Assembly: GCF_000332115.1 (NCBI RefSeq)
Contig: NC_020156.1
Location: 1,860,001 to 1,924,000, forward strand
DNA from: Nonlabens dokdonensis DSW-6
GTDB taxonomy: Bacteria; Bacteroidota; Bacteroidia; Flavobacteriales; Flavobacteriaceae
DNA: 64,000 bases
Direction: 5' to 3'
Below the pieces are notes generated by a model. That model made no database searches. It was not told the origin of the DNA and saw only the letters and a program-made list of their open reading frames with translations. The position numbers were made by a program, and so were the translations under genes. Position 1 is the stretch's first letter. Each line of letters begins with the position of its first letter. Shown one piece after another: positions 7,896 to 15,702 of the stretch.

Positions 7896-8150
7896 TTATA
7901 TGCTTGCATCTGCCGTTAAATCTTGAATGATTTTTGAATGGATTTCATCATTGCTAAAACTCTTTCTGTATTGTTTAGCAAATTTTATAACGTCTCTAAT
8001 CATTGAGAAGTGGTATGCTTTTAATTGACGATCTTTTAAATCTGAACTGCTATCTGATTGATTGTATTCCATATACAATTCTATCAATGTATCTTCTATT
8101 TCCTTGAATTCTACATTATCCATTTGTAATACTTTTGTCTCTGTTTTCAT
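7896..8150 (-). CDS. 84-aa island protein of unknown function
   Basis: A small acidic helical protein encoded 6 bp after the integrase stop and 15 bp before the 325-aa gene, all on one strand, so very likely co-transcribed with them. It begins MKTETKVLQMDNVEFKEIE and has no recognisable domain. Tight spacing on both sides and normal codon use support it as real. It could be a recombination directionality factor or a partner of the 325-aa protein; the sequence alone does not decide. Confidence 0.55.
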   Translation of the reverse strand: MKTETKVLQMDNVEFKEIEDTLIELYMEYNQSDSSSDLKDRQLKAYHFSMIRDVIKFAKQYRKSFSNDEIHSKIIQDLTADASI

Positions 8151-8156
8151 AGTTGT

Positions 8157-9440
8157 TTATTTAAAAAATGAATGTTCTGCTATTTTTTTTGCCTTATCCA
8201 CATTAGTGGCTCGTATGTAAGAGTAAAATACCTTTTCAGTTTTGTGTCCAGATATCGCCATTATATCAAATGTCGGAATTCCAGCTTTATAGGCATTAGT
8301 GCAAAAGCTACGTCTAGCGGTGTGCGTAGTAATCAAATCATATTTAAAGTATGGTTTTGTAACCTCTTTACCTCCTAAAGTTTTTGTTACTGGAACTTTT
8401 TCTTTAATTTTTGCTTTAGCTCCTATAATTTTTAAATCTCTATTAATATGTTGATCTAGTTTTGGACTAGGAGGATTCCCATCGTATTTTTCAAATATTC
8501 TTATAACCTTGGAATTGCATGGAATTGTAATAATTTCCTTTGTTTTCTTTTGAGCCAACTGGATAAACTTGGAACCATCAATATCAATTATGTTTTCTTT
8601 GGTCAAATTGTTGAAATCTGAAACTCTCAAGCCTGTATAAGCACCGATTAAAAATAAATCTCTACTATGAGATAAACCTTTAGGCAATTGCAAATTAAAG
8701 ATCGATTGCAATTCTGTTTCTTTGAGAAAAATCTTAGCAACTTTTTCAGTTGGTTTTGCAAATTCTCTTTTCTTAAAATCTATATTATTATGATATCCTC
8801 TAGAAAGGGCATAATTCATAACCGCTTTCAAATTTTTAATATGGTTTCCTATATAATTGTTCGAATAGTTTTGAGCTTGTAACCACTCAACAAATTTTTC
8901 ATAAAAATCCATGTTTATGTCTTTGAAATCGACATCGCCAGTTTCCTTACAGTATTCCAAAAATTTCTTCTTACAAGTCTTGAGTGATCTTAATGTAGAA
9001 TTAGCTAATGGATGTTTTGTTGATGGAGTTGGATTTTTAGTGTAATACTTGATATACCAATCATAGCACCATTTCAAGTTTTTAATTTCGTTTGTGTCAG
9101 TTGCAATTGCTATGTCTTTTTTAGTTGCACGACCTAAGACTTTCTTTATTAATGATTTAACTTCTTGATTGGTGAAATTTTCATTTGAGAATTGCAATTG
9201 TGTTAATTGCTGTTGAACTTCACTTAGTTTGTTATTTAACCACTGGTTTATAATACTGGAATTGTTCTCAATTGCAATATTTCTAACTCTTTGTTTTTCC
9301 TTATTCCAGCTCGAAACTTGATTGATCTTTTTTCCAGTAGCTATTACGACCTCAGTACCACGTCCGTAACTGTATGTTATTAAAATAGTACCTCTACTAT
9401 CTTTAATTTCCTTAATTCTATAATTTAATGATCCTTTCAA
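8157..9440 (-). CDS. Tyrosine recombinase/integrase
   Basis: The 427-aa protein has the three parts of Bacteroidota integrases: an arm DNA-binding domain (residues about 1-100), a SAM-like core-binding domain (about 120-225) and the catalytic domain. Catalytic residues are Arg272 (TGLRVSD), Lys near 299, His373-x-x-Arg376 (HTARRS), His399 (SGHK) and nucleophile Tyr408. It would recombine attL (2982-2994) with attR (9620-9632) to excise the island. The first in-frame start I can find is TTG at 9440; the frame is open further upstream with no ATG, so a non-ATG start is likely. Paired GTAAGAAC sites at 9459-9478 lie just upstream, so the integrase may repress its own transcription. Confidence 0.92.
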   Translation of the reverse strand: MKGSLNYRIKEIKDSRGTILITYSYGRGTEVVIATGKKINQVSSWNKEKQRVRNIAIENNSSIINQWLNNKLSEVQQQLTQLQFSNENFTNQEVKSLIKKVLGRATKKDIAIATDTNEIKNLKWCYDWYIKYYTKNPTPSTKHPLANSTLRSLKTCKKKFLEYCKETGDVDFKDINMDFYEKFVEWLQAQNYSNNYIGNHIKNLKAVMNYALSRGYHNNIDFKKREFAKPTEKVAKIFLKETELQSIFNLQLPKGLSHSRDLFLIGAYTGLRVSDFNNLTKENIIDIDGSKFIQLAQKKTKEIITIPCNSKVIRIFEKYDGNPPSPKLDQHINRDLKIIGAKAKIKEKVPVTKTLGGKEVTKPYFKYDLITTHTARRSFCTNAYKAGIPTFDIMAISGHKTEKVFYSYIRATNVDKAKKIAEHSFFK

Positions 9441-9458
9441 TCTAATTGCTTTAAAAAA

Positions 9459-9478
9459 GTAAGAACAAAAGTAAGAAC
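9459..9478 (+). repeat. Right paired GTAAGAAC sites (candidate integrase arm sites)
   Basis: GTAAGAAC at 9459-9466 and 9471-9478, with the same 12-bp period as the left pair at 3054-3073. It lies 19 bp upstream of the integrase start codon. An imperfect CTTATATTT similarity continues on both sides. Confidence 0.65.
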
Positions 9479-9619
9479 ATTTGCTTTAACTATCTTTAAT
9501 TAACTTATATTTATTTTATCTATAATAATTAAATATGGTATATAAGTATTTGAAAGTCAACATTATTAAGGTTGAATTTATTGAGTTCAAAATAATAGCT
9601 ATTAAAGATATGATGTGTT

Positions 9620-9632
9620 CTTGTGGGACAAC
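9620..9632. repeat. attR half-site (13-bp direct repeat with 2982-2994)
   Basis: CTTGTGGGACAAC is a copy of the tRNA-Gln 3' end, directly followed by the ancestral tRNA terminator. It marks the right end of the island. Confidence 0.85.
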
Positions 9633-9637
9633 ATAAA

Positions 9638-9669
9638 ACCCTGATTCTTAACAGATTCAGGGTTTTTTT
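9638..9669 (+). terminator. Ancestral terminator of tRNA-Gln, displaced by the island
   Basis: CCCTGA (9639-9644) pairs with TCAGGG (9657-9662), followed by seven T residues. Seven bases separate it from attR, just as the present tRNA terminator follows attL. Confidence 0.7.
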
Positions 9670-9683
9670 ATGCTTTTTAAATT

Positions 9684-9699
9684 CGCTTTCGCGAAAGCG
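9684..9699. repeat. GCTTTCGCGAAAGC palindrome, copy 2 (intergenic)
   Basis: CGCTTTCGCGAAAGCG, 4 bp downstream of the universal stress protein stop codon. Confidence 0.9.
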
Positions 9700-9703
9700 G
9701 AAA

Positions 9704-10525
9704 CTATTTAATTCTAAAGGTAATCACAGGCAGGCTAGAATGATTAACTACATCTTCACTCACGCTACCGTTGAAAAAATGAGATATTCCGCGACGGCCA
9801 TGAGTTGCCATTCCTATAATATCTCCTTTTACGTCTTTTGTATAATTGAAAACACCTTCTTCTACAGATGAGTCGTTATAGATGACGTATTCAGAAGGTT
9901 CTACGTTGACATCTTTTAAATATTCTTTTACTTTAGCTTCTGCAGCTCTTGTGCTTAAAAAGTTAGATGGAGTGTTGACATAAAGAAGGTGCAGGTTGCA
10001 ATTTGTGTTTCTTGCAAACTTGTCTGCTTCTTTCAATGCGCTTGTGGAATTAGGGTCTAAATCTGTTGCAAAAACAAAATCATTAACGTCAAGTCGGTTT
10101 TTTCTATCTTTTACAACAAGAACTGGAATTTCTGAATTGCGGACTATTTTTTCGGCATTTGACCCTATGAATAAGTTTCTCATGCCTTCTGCGCCGTGGC
10201 TTCCCATGACGATTAAGTCAGCTTTATGTCTTTTTACCGTATCCATTATCCCGCTAAACGCCGCACCAGTTTCTACGTCTCCATGAATAATCACGCCTTC
10301 AAGAAAGTCTGCTTTCATCAAGTTGTCAAACTTTTCTTTGGCAAGTTTCATAAAGAAAACAGCTTCTGGTAAGTTAGAGCTGGCATTATTTGCAAGGTGT
10401 AAAGGAAGGTCGAGCTGGTGTAGTAAAAACAGCTCACCATTATTTTCTCGTGCTATATCTGCTGCTACTCTAAGAGCGTTTTCGGCTTGAATAGAAAAGT
10501 CTGTAGGGACGATTATTTTTTTCAT
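9704..10525 (-). CDS. Universal stress protein, tandem UspA domains
   Basis: The 273-aa cytoplasmic protein consists of two UspA folds (about residues 1-145 and 150-273). The first begins KKIIVPTDFSIQAENAL and carries the nucleotide-binding signature VMGSHGAEGMRNLFIGSNAEKIVRNSEIPVLVV. The second has IGMATHGRRGISHFFNGSVSEDVVNHSSLPVITF. Glycine-rich loops of the GxxGxxxxxxGS type in both halves suggest ATP or another nucleotide can bind. Tandem Usp proteins are common in Bacteroidota and are linked to stress or energy limitation; the specific role is unknown. It is a single gene, divergent from rimP. Confidence 0.9.
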   Translation of the reverse strand: MKKIIVPTDFSIQAENALRVAADIARENNGELFLLHQLDLPLHLANNASSNLPEAVFFMKLAKEKFDNLMKADFLEGVIIHGDVETGAAFSGIMDTVKRHKADLIVMGSHGAEGMRNLFIGSNAEKIVRNSEIPVLVVKDRKNRLDVNDFVFATDLDPNSTSALKEADKFARNTNCNLHLLYVNTPSNFLSTRAAEAKVKEYLKDVNVEPSEYVIYNDSSVEEGVFNYTKDVKGDIIGMATHGRRGISHFFNGSVSEDVVNHSSLPVITFRIK

Positions 10526-10590
10526 AAGGATTGGTTTTAATGTTTTAAATATACAAAAAAAACAAACTTTAGCGCTCTGTTTTTTAAGCC

Positions 10591-10621
10591 TTTGGAAATG
10601 CTTAAAAAAATACTATATTTG
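10591..10621 (+). promoter_or_regulatory. Promoter of rimP-nusA-infB operon
   Basis: TTTG (10591-10594), 19-bp spacer, TATATTTG (10614-10621). This exact Bacteroidota consensus would start transcription near 10628, just before the leader hairpin. Confidence 0.8.
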
Positions 10622-10641
10622 CAAAGTATTTAATCGAGTGC

Positions 10642-10666
10642 GAGGGGACAAAAGTCCCCTCTTTTT
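10642..10666 (+). terminator. Leader attenuator hairpin before rimP
   Basis: GAGGGGAC (10642-10649), loop AAAA, GTCCCCTC (10654-10661) and five T residues form a terminator between the promoter and the rimP start at 10673. As the operon encodes NusA, an antitermination or attenuation loop is a reasonable inference. Confidence 0.7.
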
Positions 10667-10672
10667 ATAACT

Positions 10673-11140
10673 ATGTTGAAAGAGAGAGTAGAGGAATTAT
10701 TGAAAGAGGCTTTTGAAGAGCGATCAGATTTATTTCTGATAGACTTTAAAATGAGTCCCAATAACGAAATTAAGGTGGTGATTGATGGTGATGATGGTGT
10801 GAAGTTGTCGGACTGTATGTTGATTTCTCGCGCTGTTGAACATAATTTAGATCGTGAAGAGTATGATTTTTCTATTGAGGTGCTGAGTGCAGGTGCTGCA
10901 GCTCCCTTGAGTTCTTCTCGTCAGTTTATTAAGAACATCGGTAGAGATATTGAAGTGATTGATAAGGAAACAAGAAAAGAAACAGGGTTGTTGCAAAATG
11001 CAGATGATCAAGGTGGTACCATCACCTGGAAAGCACGAGAACCTAAGCCGATAGGTAAAGGAAAAGTTACTGTTCAAAAAGAGTGGTCGTTTAAATATCA
11101 AGACATTAAGCAAGCAAAAGTTGTTATAAAATTTAATTAA
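10673..11140 (+). CDS. rimP: Ribosome maturation factor RimP
   Basis: This 155-aa RimP has the usual N-terminal alpha/beta domain (ILIDFKMSPNNEIKVVIDGDDG-like region, DCMLISRAVEHNLD) and a C-terminal Sm-like domain. The family's DFSIEVLSAGAAAPL segment replaces the common EVSSPG motif in Bacteroidota style. RimP binds the 30S precursor and helps maturation around S12 and h1/h2. It is the first gene of the rimP-nusA-infB operon, followed after 8 bp by nusA. The start lies 6 bp after the T tract of the leader hairpin, which also makes the ribosome binding region short and AT-rich. Confidence 0.93.
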   Translation: MLKERVEELLKEAFEERSDLFLIDFKMSPNNEIKVVIDGDDGVKLSDCMLISRAVEHNLDREEYDFSIEVLSAGAAAPLSSSRQFIKNIGRDIEVIDKETRKETGLLQNADDQGGTITWKAREPKPIGKGKVTVQKEWSFKYQDIKQAKVVIKFN

Positions 11141-11148
11141 AAAGTAGT

Positions 11149-12381
11149 ATGGAGAATCTCGCATTGATCGAGTCTTTTTCTGAGTTTAAAGATGATAAAA
11201 TGATAGATCGTGTCACGTTGATGGCGATCTTGGAAGATGTTTTCAGAGCCGCTTTGAAAAGAAAGTACGGTGAGGACGATAACTTTGATATCATTATTAA
11301 TCCAGATAAAGGAGATTTAGAGATATGGCGTAACAGAGTCGTTGTTGCAGATGATGAGGTAGAAGATGATAACTCTGAAATATCGCTATCTGAAGCTCAA
11401 AAAATTGAACCTGATTACGAGGTAGGTGAAGATGTTGCAGAAGAGGTGAAACTTATACAATTAGGTCGTCGTGCTATTTTGGCACTAAGACAGAATTTAA
11501 TTGCAAAGATTCACGAACATGATAATACAAACATATTTAAGCATTTTAAAGAGCTTGAAGGAGAATTGTATAGTGCCGAAGTTCACCACATAAGACATAG
11601 AGCGATCATTCTTTTAGATGATGACGGTAACGAAATCATTATGCCTAAGGATAGACAGATACCATCTGACTTCTTTAGAAAAGGTGAAAACGTAAGAGGT
11701 GTGATTGAGAGTGTGGAGTTAAGAGGTAATAAACCTAACATCATTCTTTCTAGAACATCCCCTAAGTTTCTAGAAAAGCTTTTTGAACAAGAGATTCCTG
11801 AGGTTTTTGACGGTGTTATTCAGGTTAAAGCTGTCGTTAGAGAGCCAGGTGAAAAAGCAAAAGTGGCCGTGGATAGTTACGATGATAGAATTGATCCAGT
11901 AGGTGCTTGTGTAGGTGTTAAAGGTTCTCGTATTCACGGTATTGTTCGTGAACTAGGAAATGAAAACATTGATGTCATTAACTTTACCACAAACACACAA
12001 TTATACATAGCCAGAGCTTTAAGTCCTGCTAAGATTGTTGCAATTACTCTAAACGAAGAAACTAAGAAGGCTGAAGTACGACTTAATCCAGAAGAAGTTT
12101 CTAAAGCGATAGGAAGAAGAGGTCACAACATAAGACTAGCAGGTAAACTTACCGGTTATGAAATTGATGTGATAAGAGAAGGTGGAGAAGAAGATGTGGA
12201 ATTAACTGAATTTACTGATGTGATCGATGGATGGGTCATTGAAGAATTGAGTAAGATAGGTTTGGATACTGCCAAAAGTGTTCTAGAGCAAGACGTTGCT
12301 GACTTAATTAAACGTACAGATCTCGAGGAGGAAACAGTTTTAGACATTGTTAGAATCCTAAGAGCAGAATTTGAAGATTAG
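11149..12381 (+). CDS. nusA: Transcription termination/antitermination protein NusA
   Basis: The 410-aa NusA has an N-terminal RNA polymerase-binding domain (residues 1-125), an S1 domain (about 135-200) and two KH domains (about 235-345). Those carry VGACVGVKGSRIHGIVRELGNENIDV and the GRRGHNIRLAGKLTGYEIDV repeat. A short C-terminal helical extension contains a single helix-hairpin-like acidic stretch. It controls pausing, termination and rRNA antitermination. It is the middle gene of the operon, 32 bp upstream of infB. Because the operon begins with an intrinsic-terminator-like leader, autoregulation by NusA is plausible. Confidence 0.96.
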   Translation: MENLALIESFSEFKDDKMIDRVTLMAILEDVFRAALKRKYGEDDNFDIIINPDKGDLEIWRNRVVVADDEVEDDNSEISLSEAQKIEPDYEVGEDVAEEVKLIQLGRRAILALRQNLIAKIHEHDNTNIFKHFKELEGELYSAEVHHIRHRAIILLDDDGNEIIMPKDRQIPSDFFRKGENVRGVIESVELRGNKPNIILSRTSPKFLEKLFEQEIPEVFDGVIQVKAVVREPGEKAKVAVDSYDDRIDPVGACVGVKGSRIHGIVRELGNENIDVINFTTNTQLYIARALSPAKIVAITLNEETKKAEVRLNPEEVSKAIGRRGHNIRLAGKLTGYEIDVIREGGEEDVELTEFTDVIDGWVIEELSKIGLDTAKSVLEQDVADLIKRTDLEEETVLDIVRILRAEFED

Positions 12382-12413
12382 ATTAGAAATTAAAGTCAAT
12401 TCGTAACCATTTT

Positions 12414-15275
12414 ATGGCTGAAGTAAAAAACATGAGACTCAACAAGGTTTTAAGAGAATTCAATATTTCTCTTGACCGTGCTGTGGAGTATCTTAATTCT
12501 AAAGGAATTGAGATAGAGGCTCGCCCTACCACAAAAATAGACGGAAGCGTCTATCAAGCACTTGCTGATGAGTTTCAAACTGATAAAAGCAAAAAAGTTG
12601 CCTCAAAGGAAGTAGGTGCTGAACGTCGCAAGGAACAAGAAGAATTGCGATTGCAGCGAGAAAAGGAACTAGAGGAAAAACAAAAAAGGCAAGAGGTTAT
12701 TAAGGCTAAGGCTTCTCTTGAAGGACCTAAACAAGTCGGTAAAGTAGATCTCAATGCTGGTGCAAAATCAGACGAAGCTTCAAAACCTACCGAAAAAGTT
12801 CAGGAACCTAAGAAAGAGGTGGAGAAAGAACCTGAAGCTAAAGCCCCTTCCAAAAAGACTGAAGAAGAGTCTAAGGAAGTGGAACAAGTTTCTAACCGTC
12901 CTAAGGCTACAGGAACTACCGTCAAGGGTAAAATTGATCTTAGTCCAAAGAAAAAATCTAAATCTAAGTCTAAACCTGAGGCTAAGAAAGAAGCACCTAA
13001 TGCTCCTGAAAAGAAGCCAGAGGTTGCAAAGGAATCTCCGAAGGTAGAAGATAAGCCAGTAGAAACTGCTAAAGCTACCGAAGAGCAGGACAAAGAAGTT
13101 AAGGAAACAGCAACTGGTGCTGATGGTCAAGAATCCGAGGTGATCAAGACCGAGTATAAAAAATTAGGTGGACTTAAAGTAACAGGAAAGAAAATTGATC
13201 TTTCTCAATTTGCTAAGCCTAAGAAAAAGACAGCCGATTCTAATAGAGGTAAAAGAAAACGTATTTCTAAACCAGGAGCTTCTGGACCAGGAGGGAATAA
13301 TAGAAATAGCGGTAACAATAAGAATAGACGTGGTAGTGCAAACACTGGACGTAAAAATATTGTAAAAGAAGAGCCTACAGATGAAGAAATTCAAAAGCAG
13401 GTAAGAGAAACTCTTGAAAAACTGCAAGGGAAATCTTCTAATAAAGGTGCTAAAAATAGACGTCAAAAACGAGATAGACACCGTGAAAAAGTGGATGCTG
13501 CAGAGCAAGCAGAAGCGGAAGACAAATCATTACAGGTTACTGAATTTGTAACGGTAAGTGACTTGTCAACTATGATGGATGTTCCAGTGAACAAAGTAAT
13601 CGGTGCTTGTATGTCCTTAGGGATGATGGTAACCATGAACCAAAGGCTGGATGCTGAAACAATGTCAATCGTTGCAGATGAATTTGGCTATGAAGTAGAA
13701 TTTGTAAATGCAGATATTGAAGAAAGCATTGCAGAGGTTGAAGATAAAGAGGAAGATTTAGTAACTCGCGCACCGATCGTTACCGTAATGGGTCACGTAG
13801 ACCACGGTAAAACATCGCTTCTAGATTATATTAGAAAAGAAAATGTTATTGCTGGTGAAAGTGGTGGGATTACACAACACATCGGAGCTTATGGTGTACA
13901 ATTAGATAACGGTCAGAAGATTGCATTCTTGGATACGCCTGGTCACGAAGCCTTTACTGCCATGCGTGCACGTGGAGCTCAGGTAACAGATATCGCGATT
14001 ATTGTAGCAGCGGCAGATGATGATATCATGCCTCAAACAAAAGAAGCCATATCTCACGCACAAGCAGCAGGAGTACCTATTGTTTTTGCAATCAATAAAA
14101 TCGATAAACCAGACGCTAATCCTGAAAGAGTAAAAGAAGGACTGGCACAGATGAATCTCTTAGTAGAGGATTGGGGTGGTAAAATACAGTCTCATGACAT
14201 CTCTGCAAAAGTAGGAACTGGTGTAAAAGAATTGTTAGAAAAAGTACTTCTTGAAGCAGAATTACTTGACCTTAAAGCTAACCCTAATAAACCAGCAACT
14301 GGTACTGTGGTTGAAGCTTTCCTTGATAAAGGTCGTGGATATGTATCAACAATACTTGTTCAAGCAGGTACATTAAAAGTTGGTGATTATGTACTTGCAG
14401 GTCCTAGACATGGAAAAATTAAGGCAATGCAAGATGAGCGCGGTAAAGACGTTCTAGAAGCTGGTCCAGCAACTCCAGTGTCTATTTTAGGTCTGGATGG
14501 AGCACCACAAGCTGGTGATAAGTTCAATGTATTTGAAGACGAGCGTGAGGCAAAATCAATTGCAGCAAGACGTACTCAATTACAACGTGAGCAATCTGTA
14601 AGAACTCAAAAAACACTTTCATTAGAAGATATCGGGCGACGTATTGCACTTGGTAACTTCCAAGAGCTGAACTTGATTCTTAAAGGAGATGTGGATGGTT
14701 CTGTTGAAGCATTAACAGATTCTTTCCAGAAATTATCTACTGAAGAAATTCAAGTGAATATCATACACAAAGGTGTAGGTGCTATTACAGAAAGTGATGT
14801 GCTACTTGCGACTGCATCAGATGCGATCATTATCGGATTTAATGTACGTCCTCAAGGAAATGCAAGAACCGTTGCAGATAGAGAAGAAGTTGATATCAGA
14901 ACATATTCTATTATTTATGATGCGATCAATGATCTTAAAGATGCAATGGAAGGAATGTTATCTCCAGAGTTTAAGGAAGAGATTACTGGTAACGCTGAAG
15001 TAAGACAAACATTCAAGATTTCTAAAGTAGGAACCATTGCAGGTTGTATGGTAACTGATGGTAAGGTTTACAGAAATGGCGGAATCAGATTGATACGTGA
15101 TGGTATTGTAATCCATACAGGAGAACTAGTCGCTTTAAAACGTTTTAAAGACGATGTTAAAGAAGTATCTAAAGGTTATGAATGTGGTATGCAAGTGAAA
15201 AACTTCAACGACTTGATAGAAGGTGATATTCTAGAATCGTTTAGAGAAGTAGAGGTAAAGAAAACCTTGAAATAA
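12414..15275 (+). CDS. infB: Translation initiation factor IF-2
   Basis: The 953-aa IF-2 starts with an IF2_N-like module ([21 protein letters not shown]). A long Lys/Glu/Pro-rich low-complexity linker (about residues 60-360) is typical of Bacteroidota IF-2. The GTPase domain begins near residue 455 with P-loop [16 protein letters not shown], switch [17 protein letters not shown] and the NKID specificity motif. Domain II, the IF2 core and the C-terminal fMet-tRNA-binding barrel follow. It positions initiator tRNA and joins subunits. It is the last gene of the operon, ended by the hairpin at 15301-15326. Confidence 0.97.
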   Translation: MAEVKNMRLNKVLREFNISLDRAVEYLNSKGIEIEARPTTKIDGSVYQALADEFQTDKSKKVASKEVGAERRKEQEELRLQREKELEEKQKRQEVIKAKASLEGPKQVGKVDLNAGAKSDEASKPTEKVQEPKKEVEKEPEAKAPSKKTEEESKEVEQVSNRPKATGTTVKGKIDLSPKKKSKSKSKPEAKKEAPNAPEKKPEVAKESPKVEDKPVETAKATEEQDKEVKETATGADGQESEVIKTEYKKLGGLKVTGKKIDLSQFAKPKKKTADSNRGKRKRISKPGASGPGGNNRNSGNNKNRRGSANTGRKNIVKEEPTDEEIQKQVRETLEKLQGKSSNKGAKNRRQKRDRHREKVDAAEQAEAEDKSLQVTEFVTVSDLSTMMDVPVNKVIGACMSLGMMVTMNQRLDAETMSIVADEFGYEVEFVNADIEESIAEVEDKEEDLVTRAPIVTVMGHVDHGKTSLLDYIRKENVIAGESGGITQHIGAYGVQLDNGQKIAFLDTPGHEAFTAMRARGAQVTDIAIIVAAADDDIMPQTKEAISHAQAAGVPIVFAINKIDKPDANPERVKEGLAQMNLLVEDWGGKIQSHDISAKVGTGVKELLEKVLLEAELLDLKANPNKPATGTVVEAFLDKGRGYVSTILVQAGTLKVGDYVLAGPRHGKIKAMQDERGKDVLEAGPATPVSILGLDGAPQAGDKFNVFEDEREAKSIAARRTQLQREQSVRTQKTLSLEDIGRRIALGNFQELNLILKGDVDGSVEALTDSFQKLSTEEIQVNIIHKGVGAITESDVLLATASDAIIIGFNVRPQGNARTVADREEVDIRTYSIIYDAINDLKDAMEGMLSPEFKEEITGNAEVRQTFKISKVGTIAGCMVTDGKVYRNGGIRLIRDGIVIHTGELVALKRFKDDVKEVSKGYECGMQVKNFNDLIEGDILESFREVEVKKTLK

Positions 15276-15300
15276 GAAGATCATATCGATATATAAAAAA

Positions 15301-15326
15301 AGCACCTCAGAAATGAGGTGCTTTTT
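15301..15326. terminator. Bidirectional terminator between infB and yraN
   Basis: AGCACCTCA (15301-15309), loop GAAA, TGAGGTGCT (15314-15322). It has A residues upstream and T residues downstream, so it can serve both convergent transcripts. Confidence 0.85.
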
Positions 15327-15339
15327 GCTTTTAGTTAGA

Positions 15340-15702
15340 TCAAAAATGATAAAAAGCATCTTCAATATGTTCTAGTTTTGTACCTGCTTTATTTTTAATT
15401 ATCGCAACGATATCAAATCGTACTTCAAGATCTTCTTCGGTATAGTTTTCTATAAAATGATTTGCTGTAGCGACCAGTCTTTGAATTTGTCCTTTCTTTA
15501 AAAAATCCTGTGGATTTCCAAAATCTGGAGTAGACCTAGTTTTTACTTCTACGATAACAACAGTATTTGCTTTGCGGGCTACAATGTCTATTTCTCCTTT
15601 TTGAAACACATAATTACGTACCAAAATATCATAACCATTTTTCAGTAAATGAGCGGTTGCCATCTCTTCACCAGCATTTCCTAAGTCGTTATGTTCTGCC
15701 AT
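15340..15702 (-). CDS. YraN/UPF0102 family nuclease-like protein
   Basis: The 120-aa protein has the restriction-endonuclease-like fold signature of UPF0102: GNAGEEMATAHLLKNGYDIL, then KGEIDIVARK and VIVEVKTRS, giving the E...D...ExK arrangement of a metal-dependent nuclease core. The cellular substrate is unknown; roles in DNA uptake or repair have been suggested for relatives. Its ATG overlaps the stop of the LD-carboxypeptidase by one base (TAATG), so the two are translationally coupled. Confidence 0.88.
   Translation of the reverse strand: MAEHNDLGNAGEEMATAHLLKNGYDILVRNYVFQKGEIDIVARKANTVVIVEVKTRSTPDFGNPQDFLKKGQIQRLVATANHFIENYTEEDLEVRFDIVAIIKNKAGTKLEHIEDAFYHF

Larger units (their letters stand above)
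2982..9632. mobile_element. 6.6 kb integrative island in tRNA-Gln 3' end
   Basis: A 13-bp direct repeat CTTGTGGGACAAC at 2982-2994 (tRNA 3' end) and 9620-9632 bounds the region. Inside lie a tyrosine integrase at the right end, an excisionase-like HTH protein, a DUF3987 ATPase, a zinc-finger/TOPRIM primase-like protein and unrecognised small genes. Nearly all are on the minus strand, and base composition is visibly more AT-rich than the flanks. No relaxase, conjugation, capsid or packaging gene was recognised. The host palindrome found 14 times in the window is absent here. I infer an integrated element with autonomous replication initiation functions, comparable in architecture to satellites or small mobilisable islands. 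Confidence 0.88.

Noticed and set aside
12754..13130. Several overlapping frames in the infB linker region on both strands
   Set aside because: They are shadows of the Lys/Glu/Pro-rich low-complexity part of IF-2, with unnatural composition.
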